From: Cordia subcordata
Taxonomy: Eukaryota > Streptophyta > Magnoliopsida > Boraginales > Cordiaceae
Assembly (NCBI GenBank): GCA_028554755.1
Contig: JAPTOF010000008.1
Span: 14,861,001 to 14,925,000, forward strand
Length of the DNA: 64,000 nt
Direction of reading: 5' to 3'
Part shown: positions 35,802 through 47,800 of the stretch, piece after piece
Position numbering within the stretch: the stretch's first letter is position 1
How the letters are laid out: each line of letters starts with the position of its first letter
Position numbers and translations under genes: made by a program
Notes under the pieces: generated by a model
The model's database searches: none
The model's input: only the letters and a program-made list of their open reading frames with translations
What the model was told of the DNA's origin: nothing

Positions 35802-36920
35802 TGTTATGAAATAACTAGAATACAAAAATTGCCCGGATATAACAAATACTACTCAAATTTTCTCTGAGCCCTTTTCCTGCTTTACCCTTTTCTTTTTTCT
35901 TTTTTATCCTTTGCCTTCTCTCATTCCCAACTATTTATAAGTAAAATTGGGAGACAAAAGATCAGCTTCATTTAGGCGTTGTTCGGCAACAGTGTTTCAA
36001 CTATTTTTAGTGTTTTAACTTGATCAAAACACTATCTCCTCCAATTTTGTTGTTCGGTAAAGCAGTGTTCTAGGTAGTGTTTTTAGTTGAAATAGTATTT
36101 GAAGTAGTGTTTTTGAAACTTTAATAGTTTTAACGTTTCAAGTAATGGTTAGTATTTTATTTTGGCAATCTTACCATCTCTTCAATATTTTTTTGGTAGT
36201 TCCACCTACTATGCAATCTATTTCTACATTTTTACATTTTCTTTCACAAGTATAAATCTAAAATAATATATAAAGCAATTTTAAATCCTATCTATATCAA
36301 AATATACTACAAAAGTGTAAGTCTTATTGGTCCATTTATTATTATTTATTATTTTTCTTGACAAAATAAATTTTCGATCGATTAAAAAATATTTCTATAG
36401 TAATAACATTTTTTGTAATATTAATAAAATTAATTTATCAAAAGTAATTTTTTTATACTTTAATAATCAAATGTTATTACAAGAAACATATATCTAAGAA
36501 ATAAATTATCTCATTTCAATAATAGTAATAATAATTATATTTATCATAACATAATAACATACTACCAATGTCTTTTTACGTCATTTTATATTCATAAGTT
36601 ACTAAACAACTAATTTTATCGAACATATATTATTCAATCAGTTAACCAAACAGCTATTCGCTAACAGCTAAAATACAACAACTATCAACTACTCAAACGA
36701 CTATTTGCTACTCAAACAGCTATCAGCTACTCTAACAACTAATTTTGTCGAACAGACCCTTAATGTTAGGTGATTGCACATGAACAAGATTGCACAATTT
36801 TTTCCTTAGCATGCAAATAGCTTTCTTTTCCTATGCACCGATTTCTTATTCTTACTTACTCCTCCTACCAAAGCCACCATTTTTGACTTTGTGAATGTCT
36901 ATTCACTTTTTTTCACAACA
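35802..36920 (-). repeat. 5' LTR of the Copia element, split by a MITE
   Basis: It begins TGTTATGAAATAACTAGAAT and ends TTTTTTTCACAACA on the plus strand. Outside the insert at 35975-36759 it aligns along its length with the LTR at 30028-30374. Bases just inside (35785-35801) are a mutated primer site. Confidence 0.86.
35975..36759. mobile_element. PIF/Harbinger-type (Tourist-like) MITE inside the LTR, TSD TTA
   Basis: The left end is GGCGTTGTTCGGCAACAGTG, and the right end reversed is GGGTCTGTTCGACAAAATTA. TTA flanks the insert on both sides (35972-35974 and 36760-36762), and the other LTR has a single TTA at the same place, so the insertion and its 3-bp duplication are directly visible. 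GG-ended inverted repeats and a TTA target point to the PIF/Harbinger superfamily. At 785 bp it is long for a MITE. No transposase frame is seen. Confidence 0.85.
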
Positions 36921-37934
36921 ATTACAAATATTATATAATTTTTATTGATAATCACACATTTTTTTTAAAATTTATTATTATTACAATGTTGTTATTCTTG
37001 GGTACTATTCATTTATGGAGGATTAAACGAATAATACTTCAAAAAGTGAATATATATATACCAACATGGCAAATTTTTGAAAGAAATGACTAAAACAACC
37101 ACTTCCTTTGAACTAGTGTCTTGAAGACACAATTACAGAAAACCTAAGCTTATGGACATTGGCGAATGAGACAAGCTTGTCTTACCTCGAAATTGTGCCT
37201 TGAAGACGCGATTTTACTTCTTCTTCAATTTTTTTAATAAGTCGTTAAATACACATGTATAAATGAAAGAAAAGTGAGAGAAATATCTACTTGTGGCTTT
37301 GGTAATGAAATTCACCTTTCAAAAAAAAAAATCACAAGAAGAGAGGCCTGAGCAGCTTTGAGTAGACCTGGCAAAACAGGTGAGGACCCGTGGGTCTACC
37401 CGCTTAACCCGCCCATTTAATAGGTTAGGGTTGGGGATTATACAACCCGCTGGGTAAACGGGTCAACCCGACCCGACCCGACCCGTCAAAGTCACCGGTC
37501 GGGTCGGGTTGACCCGCGGGTCGAAAGTTAATTAATTAGAAAAAAAAAAGAAAACTAGAAAAGGGCAAAAAGGAAAAGCAAGTAATAATTAAGGCAAAAT
37601 TCACTCAGTCAGCAAACTCAAAAGCCCTCCCTTTCCTCTCGCGTGAGTCGCGTCTCGCCGACGCCGTCGAAGTGCCAAGAAAACTAGTAAACTACGTGCA
37701 ATTGTGCAAATTTTTCTTGCGTCACGACTCACAAAGTGCAAGTTGCGTGGTTCTCTGTTTCTTTTTCATACTTTCTAGCTTCTATTTTCCTTTTGCCATT
37801 TCAACTCTCACTCGGTCACTCTCACTCTCTCTGCCTCACGCAGCCGGCAAGGCAGCTCGGCAGTCCCCCACCTTCGTCAAGCAGCCGCCAGACGCGCAGT
37901 CCACCGGCGACTAACAAGGTTCGTTTTTTTTTTT

Positions 37935-37994
37935 ATTCTCTATATATATACATATATATATATGTGCTCACTGCTCACTGCTGACGATAACGAA

Positions 37995-38040
<46 letters not shown>

Positions 38041-38148
38041 TGCTCACTGCTCAGAAAAGAAAAAAGAAAACAGAAAATGTTATATATATATATATGCTCG
38101 CTACTCAGAAAAGAAAAAAGAAAACAAAAAACAAAAAGAAAACAGAAA

Positions 38149-38197
<49 letters not shown>

Positions 38198-38275
38198 TCG
38201 CTGCTCATAAAAGAAAAAAGAAAAAGAAAAGAAAACAGAAAATGTTTTGTTTTATTTTATGTGCTCACTGCTCAG
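37935..38275 (+). repeat. Compound minisatellite with expanded TA and GT runs in the hAT leader
   Basis: Five diverged copies of a unit made of (TA)n, then TGTGCTCACTGCTCA, then an A/G-rich AAAAGAAAAAAGAAAACAGA segment occur at about 37963, 38040, 38093, 38193 and 38260. The TA runs differ in length, the longest being 38155-38193, and a GT run lies at 38010-38041. It lies between the probable untranslated first exon and the transposase ATG at 38456, so likely in a leader intron. Confidence 0.85.
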
Positions 38276-38455
38276 GAATAATACGATTTGTTTTATTTCA
38301 CTCTTTATTTAGGAGACTGAAAAATTTTCTCTTCAATTATTAATCTCTAATCGTAGTGCTTTTCTTTTTTCCTTTTCTATAATGACTTACAGTTGAATTT
38401 GGGCACTATTTTGTTGGTGTATTTGCGGGTTGTTGATTGACTAGTTGACTATACT

Positions 38456-40694
38456 ATGGAGTCAGAAAATGTCAGTGTTAATAATGAAATAGAGTTTGAT
38501 GCTAGTATAGATGATGAGGTAAGAGAAGTGTTAGGAGATGATATTGGACTTCATGCACTCGATGAAAGTACAGCTAACACTTCTAGTAATTCTTCTAAGA
38601 AAAGGTCTCGAGTTCAAACATCTAAATGTTGGCAATATTTTACTAAATTGGATAAATCTGAAGATGGAAAAGAAAGGGCTGCTTGTAATAGGTGCAAAAA
38701 GATTTATCTTGTGGGAGGTAAAGGTTATGGAACTACTAATTTGAACAAGCATATTCAAGCTTGTCCACTTCGTGACAATTTTGATGTTGGTCAAATGCTT
38801 ATTGATGAAGATGGTAGGATACATTATAAGAAAATCAATCAAAATGTTTTTCGTGAGAAACAAGCAATTGCTGTAATTAGACATAATTATCCATTTGCAA
38901 TGCTGAGCATGAAGGCCATAATGATGTTTATTTGTATTTGAACCAAGATGTGAAACTGATTTCAAGAAACACACTTAAAGCTTATGTGTTGAAAGTTTAT
39001 AAAAGGGAAAAGGCAAGATTGAAAGAAGTTTTAGCTAGACATTCTGGGAGAATATGTTTGACATCTGATTTGTGGCAATCTTGCACTAGTGAGGGTTATC
39101 TTTGTCTTACTGCACATTTTGTGGATGATAGTTGGAAACTGAATAGTAAGGTTTTGTCCTTTTATCACATGCCTCCTCCACACAAAGGGGATTGAGTTAG
39201 CCCAAAAGATCATGTTTTTCTTGAAGGAATGGGGAATTGAGCACAAAATCTTTCCTATCACATTGGACAATGCATCTGCTAATGATAATATGCAAGATAG
39301 ATTGATAAATGCATTCAGGTTGCATGATGGTTTGTTGTGTGATGGAGATTTCTTTCATATTCGATGTTGTGCTCATATTTTGAATCTTATTGTTCAAGAT
39401 GGTTTGAAAGTAGCTAGTGGTGCATTACACAAAATTAGAGAGAGTGTCAAATATGTGCTTGGCTCGGAAAGTAGGATTTTAAAATTTGAGGAGTGTGCAA
39501 AAGCTGCTAAATTAGAAGTTTCAATTGGTCTTCGCTTGGATATGCCTGTCCGTTGGAATTCAACATACTTAATGCTTGAGAGTGCCATTAGGTATCGTGC
39601 TGCCTTTTCACATTTACAAGTTTTTGATAGTCGACAAGTATAGACTATCAGATGAGGAATGGACAAGATGCGAGAAAATATGTGAATTCCTAAAGCCTTT
39701 CAATGACATGACTAATTTGTTCTCTAGTATAAATTATCCGACATCTAATTTGTATTTCATGAATGTGTGGCGCATTCAATCTCTTTTGTTGGAGAACAAG
39801 ATGAGTGGTGATCCTTTGCTTAGGGTTATGGCAGAAAGGATGTTGGAGAAATTTGAAAAATATTGGGATGAATATAGTCCAGTGCTTGCATTTGGGGTTG
39901 TGTTTGATCCTCGCTTGAAGTGTGATATTCTTCAATTTTGCTTTGATAAGATAAATCCTGTCACTACAATGGGTAAAATATATCGTATCAAAAGCAAGTT
40001 GAAAATGTTGTTTGAAGAATATCAAAAGAAGGCTTCTCAAAAAACCACAACTACATTGCTATCACCACCATCATCATCCATTGAAAGTAGTAGCGGATCA
40101 CGGGCTATTGGAAAAGGAAAAGATTTGCTTGATGTAAGTGCTTCTAAAATTATCCTATTTTTATAAAATTGTTTGTTTCAATTGTGATGTTGATACTTTT
40201 CTTTTATGATTGTTTAGGAGTTTGATTTATTTGGGAGTCAAAGCATTGACAGAAATGGTAAGAGTGAATTGGAATTGTACTTGGAGGAGCCTAGACTTGA
40301 CCGTAAGCTTCATGCAAACTTAAATGTGTTGGAACATTGGAGGAAAGAAAAAAATAGGTATCGAGTACTTTCACTTATGGTGCGTGATATATTAAGCATT
40401 CCTATAACTACTGTTGCTTCAGAATCTTCTTTTAGTGTTGGTGGAAGAATTCTTAATAAATATAGAAGCTCTCTCTTGTCGGAAAACTTTGAAGCTTTGC
40501 CTTGTACTCGCAATTGGTTGTATGGTTTCAAATTTACAGGTAAATTTTATCACAATGATCTTATAAATGATTAAAAAGTGTTTTGCTTATAAGTTTCTAA
40601 ATTGTAATATGTGAATTAGTAGCTAACTTTTTTGGTAAATCTATTCCTAATACTTTTTGTTTTTCTTTTTTTGATAGATGAGAATGAAGAATAA
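38456..40694 (+). pseudogene. hAT transposase (zf-BED, dimerisation domain), frameshifted
   Basis: ATG at 38456 opens an acidic N-terminus, then a BED zinc finger (ACNRCKKIYL and LNKHIQACPL). The frame breaks near 38900, at a GGGG run near 39190 and near 39630, yet each neighbouring frame continues the family order: LTSDLWQSCTSEGYLCLTAH with the first catalytic Asp, EWGIEHKIFPITLDNASAND, CCAHILNLIVQDGLK, and PVRWNSTYLML. Next is FDPRLKCDILQF, an intron (40134-40217), then the C-terminal dimerisation domain LELYLEEP, ITTVASESSFSVGGRILNK and YRSSLLSENF. A second intron (40540-40677) leads to a last exon ending DENEE and TAA at 40694. Splice sites are intact, so it decayed only by about three small indels. 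Confidence 0.9.
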
Positions 40695-41799
40695 ATCTTG
40701 AAACGCCTCGAATTCCTATTTGTAGTTTCAAACCAAATGCAGGTTCAAATCAAGTTGTTGATGTGGAAGAGGAATGAAGAAGTTTGATTGTTGCTATAGT
40801 TTTTGAGAAATGATGCAGTTTGATTGTTCTTATGTAGTGTTAGTGTAATGGATTGAGTTTTGAGAATTAATATGTTTGTTTATTGTTTTATGTTTGTATA
40901 ATTGTATGTTATAACCATTAGATGATTGAGTGTGTATTATTTATGAAGTTATGGACTTATGGTTTGTGAATTGTGATTTAAGGAATTATGGTTTTGGTTT
41001 ATAGATTTGATTATGAATTATGGTTTCATTATTAGGTGTTTAATGCTTAGTGGTTATTATTTATAGAGTTATGGACTTGTGGACATGGTTTGTTTGTGAA
41101 TTGTGATTTATGGTTTTGATTTTGGATTTGATTATGAATTATGATTATATTATTAGGTGTTTAATAGTTAGTGGTTATTATTTATATAATTATGGACTTA
41201 TGGGCATGATTTGTGAATAGTGATTTATGGTTTTGATTTTGGATTTAATTATGAATTATGATTGGAAATTAAGATTTGTAATTGTTATATAATGATTTTA
41301 AGTGTTGAATTTTGTGAATTTTAATTATTAGACATTGATTTATCAATTTTTTAATTAAATTAAAAAAAATATTTTTCCAATATTTGGCGGGTCCAACCCG
41401 TCAACCCTATAGGGTCGATTTAGGGTTTGGCATTGCTTGACCCGTCGGGTAATCGGGTAGACCCGATGTGACCCGCTAACCCGCCTAACCCTCCTTAAGC
41501 GGGTCGGGTCGGGTAGCGGGTACCCGTTTGCCAAGTATAGCTTTGAGAAACAAAAAAAAAAAGAGAAAAAGAAAAAAAAGGAGAGCAGCTTTATGCCAAT
41601 GGACTTTGTCAATTGAACTCACGTTTTTGTTTTTGTTTTTTTTTTTCCACTTTCGTGGGTTCAGTCCACGAGCTCTGTCCTTGTGTTATGGCCATATCAG
41701 AATTTGGTGTTTACGTGGAGCAGTTTAAAATCGTTTTTGGAAAACACGATTTCAGAAGACGGTTATTTTCTCATTTCTCTCTCAACTTGGTTTTTTTAG

Positions 41800-41808
41800 T
41801 ATATAAAT
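41800..41808 (+). promoter_or_regulatory. Probable TATA box of the metallophosphoesterase gene
   Basis: TATATAAAT occurs 51 bp before the upstream in-frame ATG at 41859 and 150 bp before the inner ATG at 41958, and follows a C/T-rich stretch. A start site about 30 bases downstream would include the first ATG in the transcript. Confidence 0.5.
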
Positions 41809-41858
41809 TCTGAAATTTGTCTAATTAACTCATTAACTACCATACCCAAGAGTCATTT

Positions 41859-44800
41859 ATGGTTTATCGCAGCACGTGGCATCACACGCCGATACAGTGT
41901 TGCAAAATACACGCCCACGACCCGCCGCCGTCGACGCTGAACTGCCGGAACTTCTCGATGTCTGGCTCCGTCCGAATCGCCATCGTCGGCGATGTCGTAA
42001 GCTCCCTCACTTTTATTAATATATAATATCCGTGTCCGTACCATACATACGTGGCAATGTATAATGAGTTCTGTGTAGAAACTTTCACTTTCACTTTCAC
42101 TTGTATTTTTTTTTTTTTGTGATAATTTCTACGCAAATGTTACTAACACCAACACGTGTTACAAAGTTCTAATTTCTTTTTTGAAGAGGTAGTAAGTTTT
42201 TCTTTCGTAAGCTAATGAGTAGTCTACTGAAATACAAGTTCCAATCTGATGTGTGTGTGTGTGTGTGTTTTTTTTTTTTTTGGTTGCAAAATGTATTGGG
42301 TCCCTGTAAAGCATGACGAATGGAATCTTGAAGAAGACAGGAAAGCTCTCCAATTGTTGAAGGTATTTTATTATTACATATGAGTACTCCAGTTGGTGCT
42401 ATTTTATACTTGCCTGTATTTTATTTTGTTTTATTTTATTTTGAAAATGGGTATAAGTTTCCAGTGAAATTATCATGTAAATAAGTATAGCTCCATTGAA
42501 ACACAATCTGGACTTGGCTGAAGTTTGGAGAAAAAGAGGTAATTGCCCTACCTTTAAAATTAAAAAAAAAAAAACCCCAAAATGCCATCTTTTTTAAATT
42601 AAAGAGTTAAATGCCACATATTTGAAGTTCCAGTTTTCAAAACTCGAACTTGCTATAGCTTCAAGTTTTAAAAACTTGAACTAAGCAAGTTCGAGTTTTC
42701 AAAACTCGAACTTGTCCTTTTTTATTTTTAAAATGTTTTCAGCAAGCTCGAAGTTGCAAGTTCGAGTTTCGGAAACTCGAAGACATTGCAAGTTCGAGTT
42801 TTGAAAACTCTGAAGTTATTGTGAGTTCGAGTTCTGAAAAACCGGACTTGCTAAAAATCTGCACCGCTTCTGCCATGCGGATTCCGGATCCGCTTAGTTG
42901 GCACCCCAACTTTGTTTCACTTTTGAGGGATTTAGGGCTCGTTTAGATTGGCTTTTTTTAAAAACGCTTTTTTTAACAACTTTTGAAAAATAATTTTTTT
43001 TTATAAGCTGAAAATTCTGACTTGTAAAAAATCTGTATTTGAGTTTTTTTTAGAGTTTCAGCTTTTTTGGAAGTCAAATCAAATAGTTATTACAAATTTA
43101 GTGTAACTTTTTTAGGAAAAAAAAGTATTTTTTCCTGAAAAAAAGCCAATCCAAACAAGCCTTTACCTCATTAGTTTCAAAAACATAGTATTTTGGTTTA
43201 TTTATTTTAAAAAATTAGGGCATTTAGCTCATTTTCTCCTGAGGTTTGTTCTCAAATGTTCATTTTATTGACCGATTAGTAAATGCTGAACTATCGAAAC
43301 AAGCTTCAGGACATACTTTGATTTTTTGGTATAATCAAGTCTTTGGCGAAGGGGGGTTCTAAAACAAGAATTATAAACCAACTGTCTAGTCTTTCTATCT
43401 CTAGCAAACTCGTTTTGTGTAGCCCCTGGATGCAGTGATGTGAATCCTTATATTTTTATTCACTTAATTGCGTTTCATTGATCCATGAAAGGCGTTTTAT
43501 TTGTATGCTTGGACTAGTGAATGTTGTCCAAGTACGGAAGGGGCCAAATGTTTGAAAGCAAATTAAATTGCTTCTTTTCTCCTTTCTTCCGAGCTGCTTT
43601 TCTCCTCTTGTCTCTTTAGGAATTTCTGCATCATTTTATCCTTATTTGCTTGTTCTGGTCTTTTCATTATTCATATGTCTGGTTAGTCTGTTGTCTCTGT
43701 GTCCTTTTATCATGTAAATGATATTTGTGATTATTTCTACTTTGCATTTTAGTGAGAGAAAAAGATTAGTTTGCTTATGCTAGGTTATGAATGCATCTTA
43801 GCCTGGTATATATTCTCTATAGATCGTCTCGCATCTAATTGTCTTCCTCGTGATAATGCAGCCAGATCTAGTACTATTCACAGGCAGGTGCTGTTGCTCT
43901 CAAAATGTGATGCTGATTACCAGCATTTGGCAAGCGTGTTTAACTCGTTCTTCATTCAGTTCTATCTTTTAGTACTACCGGTTCGCTGTCACATTTCTCA
44001 TTGTTTCTGGATCCCTTTATCCAGGAGATTTTGGTAATGAGAATGTTGATCTTGTTAGAAATGTTGCTGATCTTGAAATGACCAAGGCAGTCATACTGGG
44101 GAATCATGACGCATGGAACACTCAGAAGTTTTCTGGAAGGTAAATTAATTTAATGCAAAATTAGATCTTTGAGTTAGAAGTTTTATGCTATTTATTTTGT
44201 CAATGAGCAGATATGATACTAATGGAATGATGATATGAAGGTGGATTCGACATCTTACTCTGTCGATCTTTATCACTCTAATCTTAGTTTGACTTGAGAT
44301 ATAACTAAATGAGGAAGTTGAAAATAAAATATAATATGATTAAATGTGGTAAAAAAAAGTGAGGTTGAGTCATAACCTTTTGTATTTTAAACATTTTTAG
44401 GCTATTTATAGTATTTTTGGTGTACTTTATTGTCTACTTAATAGATTAAGTTTCTATGTAATGGAAGTGACTATTACATTTAAAATGCCCAAAAAGAAAA
44501 TTAAGATATTCAATTTGGAAAGAGGTGATTCTATTTTTGGGGAAAGAAGTTAATGTCCGTTGCATCCCGAAGATCACACAAAATACTAACCTAATTAACG
44601 CTTTGATAGAGATGCAATTATATATGTCTAAAAGGATTTTCTTTCAGCAGAGAAACTGGAATCCCTAAGTGAAGCACAGTTATGTTGCGAACAAGCTCCT
44701 TCTGATTTCCAAGATAAAATTGTATGCATGTTAATAACCTATTAAAGATTATGTAAGTACCTTATTAAAAGCTTGATAGGCTTTTTTACCATTATAACTT

Positions 44801-47800
44801 TTCAAAACAACATAACCCAAATGCTAATCAAGTGACGTCAACCACAACCTGAGAAGGACGACCATGAAGAGTCCAACAATTCTCTCGAACATGACCAAGT
44901 TTATTGCAGTAACTACAACGAGGGCGCTGGCCATTTGAGCGACCTCCCCCTTGTCCAGAAGTACCATGACCTCTACCGCGACCCCCACGATCAAAGTTAT
45001 CATCACGGGTCGATGTAGGAGCAACCAAGGCAGATTGATCATCTTGCGAACCAGAAATCAAGGAGTGAGAATGAGCATGCTGTACTCAAGCATAAGCATC
45101 ATCTAGAGTTGGCAAGGTAGAGCTAGATAGCAATTGAGAACGTACAGCATCATATCGAGGATGAAGTCCGTATAACCAGAAGATCAAGCACAAATTATCC
45201 CATTGTTGTGCTATATCTATGGGGTCAGTACTGAGCAGAAAAAGGTCACGGAATTCAATCATGGAATTGTAAAACCGGCTGTAATAATCTGTCAATTCCA
45301 TATCTGCCTGGGCCCCGAACATATCAGACACAACATCAAACGCTCGAGTAACTTGATGAGAATATCGTACTTTAGCAGAAGTCCAGATAGATTTACAGGT
45401 TTGGCAATTCTGAAAGCATGTTTGAATGGAATCTTCCATGGATTGCCAGAGCAAACTCACCAACTGGGCATCGACGCGACGCCAGGTACGAGAGTCAGCC
45501 GTAGATAAATCAGACGGGCAATCAGAGGATAGATGGTCTTCTAATCCTTGCCCAAGAAACCAAATGTTGACAGCCACAGACCATGACGAGTAATTTTTGC
45601 CATTCAATTTAATTGTAGTGACAGTAGGAGTACCAGAAAAGGAGGGGACAACAATTGATGAAGTAGCAGTAACTTGAGTTCTTGAGGACTCAGCATGAGT
45701 CTCTGTTTTCTCAGTAGAAACAGATTTCATGATAACCAAAAACTTGAATTAAATATGCAGCAACCTACACTATAACAATGGCACTCCCACAGGCTAAGGT
45801 AATAATGAAGAGATCAGAAAAAAAAAAATTAATTATGCATTTTTTTTTTTTTTGGTTTAAAACTCAACAATCCTGTTGATCATAAATAAGCATGATCGAG
45901 CAAAAATTTTGTGAAACCAACCAGATAGCGGAGATGCGCAGACCGGTGCGATCATTCTGGTCGGAGATGGTGGCTGGCTAGAGCTCCGGCGATGGCGCTT
46001 GGCGGTGGCGTGGCGGCATGTGGTGGGTCTGCCGGCGACGAGAAAAAGACGTCCAAGGTCGCCTCAGCAAGATAAAGCTACTGGTGGGTTTAGATTTGAG
46101 GAAAAATGATCGGATGATAGCTAATCGGAGATGGCATCTAGGGTTAGGGTTTTGATATGATTTTTAGGGCGAGATTCAGGCCTGGCGCTGGCTCTTCCTA
46201 GGTCGCCTAACCATAATGAAGTTGTTGGTAGTGGTATTTTGTAGTGGGTTATATTATTTTAGGGTTAGGGTTGGCTCTAGATATCATGTTAATAAGGAAG
46301 AGACATAAAGATAAAGAGAATGGTTTAAAGGCTTCTTACCTTTTAGTGTACTAGCCTACTCTATTTATAATATTATGAGAACCAAAAAATATGATATCTC
46401 TTTCGATGTGGGAGAGAGACTTATTATAATAATATGTTACCTAACTCATACTTAACAATAATTTTAAGGAGAAATTTAAACAACCAAAAGGGTAGAGTTT
46501 TTATTATGCAAATTGGTGTATCATGATAGTACTGCTCAAATATTGGATTTGTTCTTTAGATCGCCACCTAGTCCCATAGCTCCTTCAGGATTTTTGTTCT
46601 TCCTTTCCTACCATTCTTGAAGGTGTTCGTTAACAATTCTAATTTTGTCTCGAAGAATAAGATTATTAAGAACTATATTTTAGCATGAAAATGAAATAAA
46701 ATAATAATGCTAATTGGAAGGTCTAATCCAAATTGCATAAAGTGCAATTGAAAGCTCTAATTGTTTAAAATGATAATATGTTGACTTAAATGGTAGGATA
46801 TTGTTTTATGACACTATGACTAATTTTCTAGAATGATCTACCAATTTTGTTATTGTTTAGTCTCATGAGCTATGTGTTCTATGCTTCTTAGCCTATTTCC
46901 TTTTTGAATATTCCCTTATCATGAACTGGTGAGCCTATTCCTTCCCCTTCCCTCCATTCTCTCCTCTCCTTGTATATGAATGAGGTACTTGTAGGCTTTT
47001 TAGGAATAGTTTCTATCCTAAATCTACTAATGTCTCATATCTAAAACTTTTCTGCTTGTTCTAACTGCTTTTTTCTAATGCTAGGGAAAATGATGCTGTC
47101 CAACTTCAGCTGCAATGGTATATTTAATTGCTTTATTTCTATCAAACTATAACTGCTTTGAAATTTAGTTTGTGGGTGTGTGACTGTCATTTAAAGTTCT
47201 TTATTGAAATCTACATAATGGAGTATTCTCCCTTTCCATTAGTATATTCCTTATGTTTAACGTGCTGCTGTTTGGATATATAAATACCAAGTCCTTCTGT
47301 CTCAATTGAATGTCTTATTTTATTTCACTTCATCTCAAAATAATGTACATTTTCCTGCATGAAAATCTTTCATTTATTAAAATATTCATTTATATTAATA
47401 CATAATAATGTAATTCTCTTTTTGGACCTTTAATCTCCTTTAGAACCCAAAAGTTTATCAAATCCCTTTACTTTAGACTCCACTTCTCTTTAAATATTAC
47501 TATTCAAACCTCTCCCCTTAAACATTGTACTTAGTTAAACTAATAGGGTGTTTGGCTTTGCTTATTTAGGTGCTTATAAGTACCTAGAAAAAAGCACCAA
47601 GAGACATGCTTTTTACTATTTAGGTGCTTATAAGCACCAAATAAGCAAAGCCAAACACCCTCTAAGACACTTATATTAAACATAGGGAGTATCTTGTATA
47701 AGCACAAGTTTGGGGTGCACACATGTGAGTGGAAACAGTGTCCATATGAATAAGATATGAGTCATTAGGGGCCTCCTTGTGGTCTCTAGAAAAGTATCAA

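Larger units (their letters stand above)
30028..36920 (-). mobile_element. Ty1/Copia retrotransposon with both LTRs, decayed
   Basis: The LTRs are at 30028-30374 and 35802-36920, the latter enlarged by a 785-bp MITE. The flanking 5-mers are ATTAT and ATTAC, a target duplication with one change. In element order: 5' LTR (36920-35802), degenerate primer site, gag from ATG 35155, protease and integrase remnants (about 34300-32700), reverse transcriptase (31937-31512), RNase H (31128-30796) and polypurine tract AGGGGGAG next to the 3' LTR. Many TGG codons have become TAG, as expected from decay of methylated cytosines. The element is dead but structurally complete. Confidence 0.88.
37363..41539 (+). 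mobile_element. Full-length hAT transposon with perfect 8-bp target duplication
   Basis: The element starts TAGACCTGGCAAAACAGGTG and ends CGGGTACCCGTTTGCCAAGTATA; the inverted ends agree in about 14 of 18 bases. GCTTTGAG is present directly outside both ends (37355-37362 and 41540-41547), an 8-bp duplication diagnostic of hAT. Both subterminal regions are packed with ACCCG/CGGGT motifs (37380-37525 and 41390-41525), likely transposase binding sites. Inside is a near-complete transposase gene with introns but several frameshifts. Size is 4177 bp. The right end lies about 260 bp before the TATA box of the metallophosphoesterase gene. Confidence 0.93.

Noticed and set aside
37962..38343. Three overlapping frames encoding repeated YIYIYI and CVCVCV residues
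   Set aside because: These are translations of TA and GT microsatellites, not proteins.
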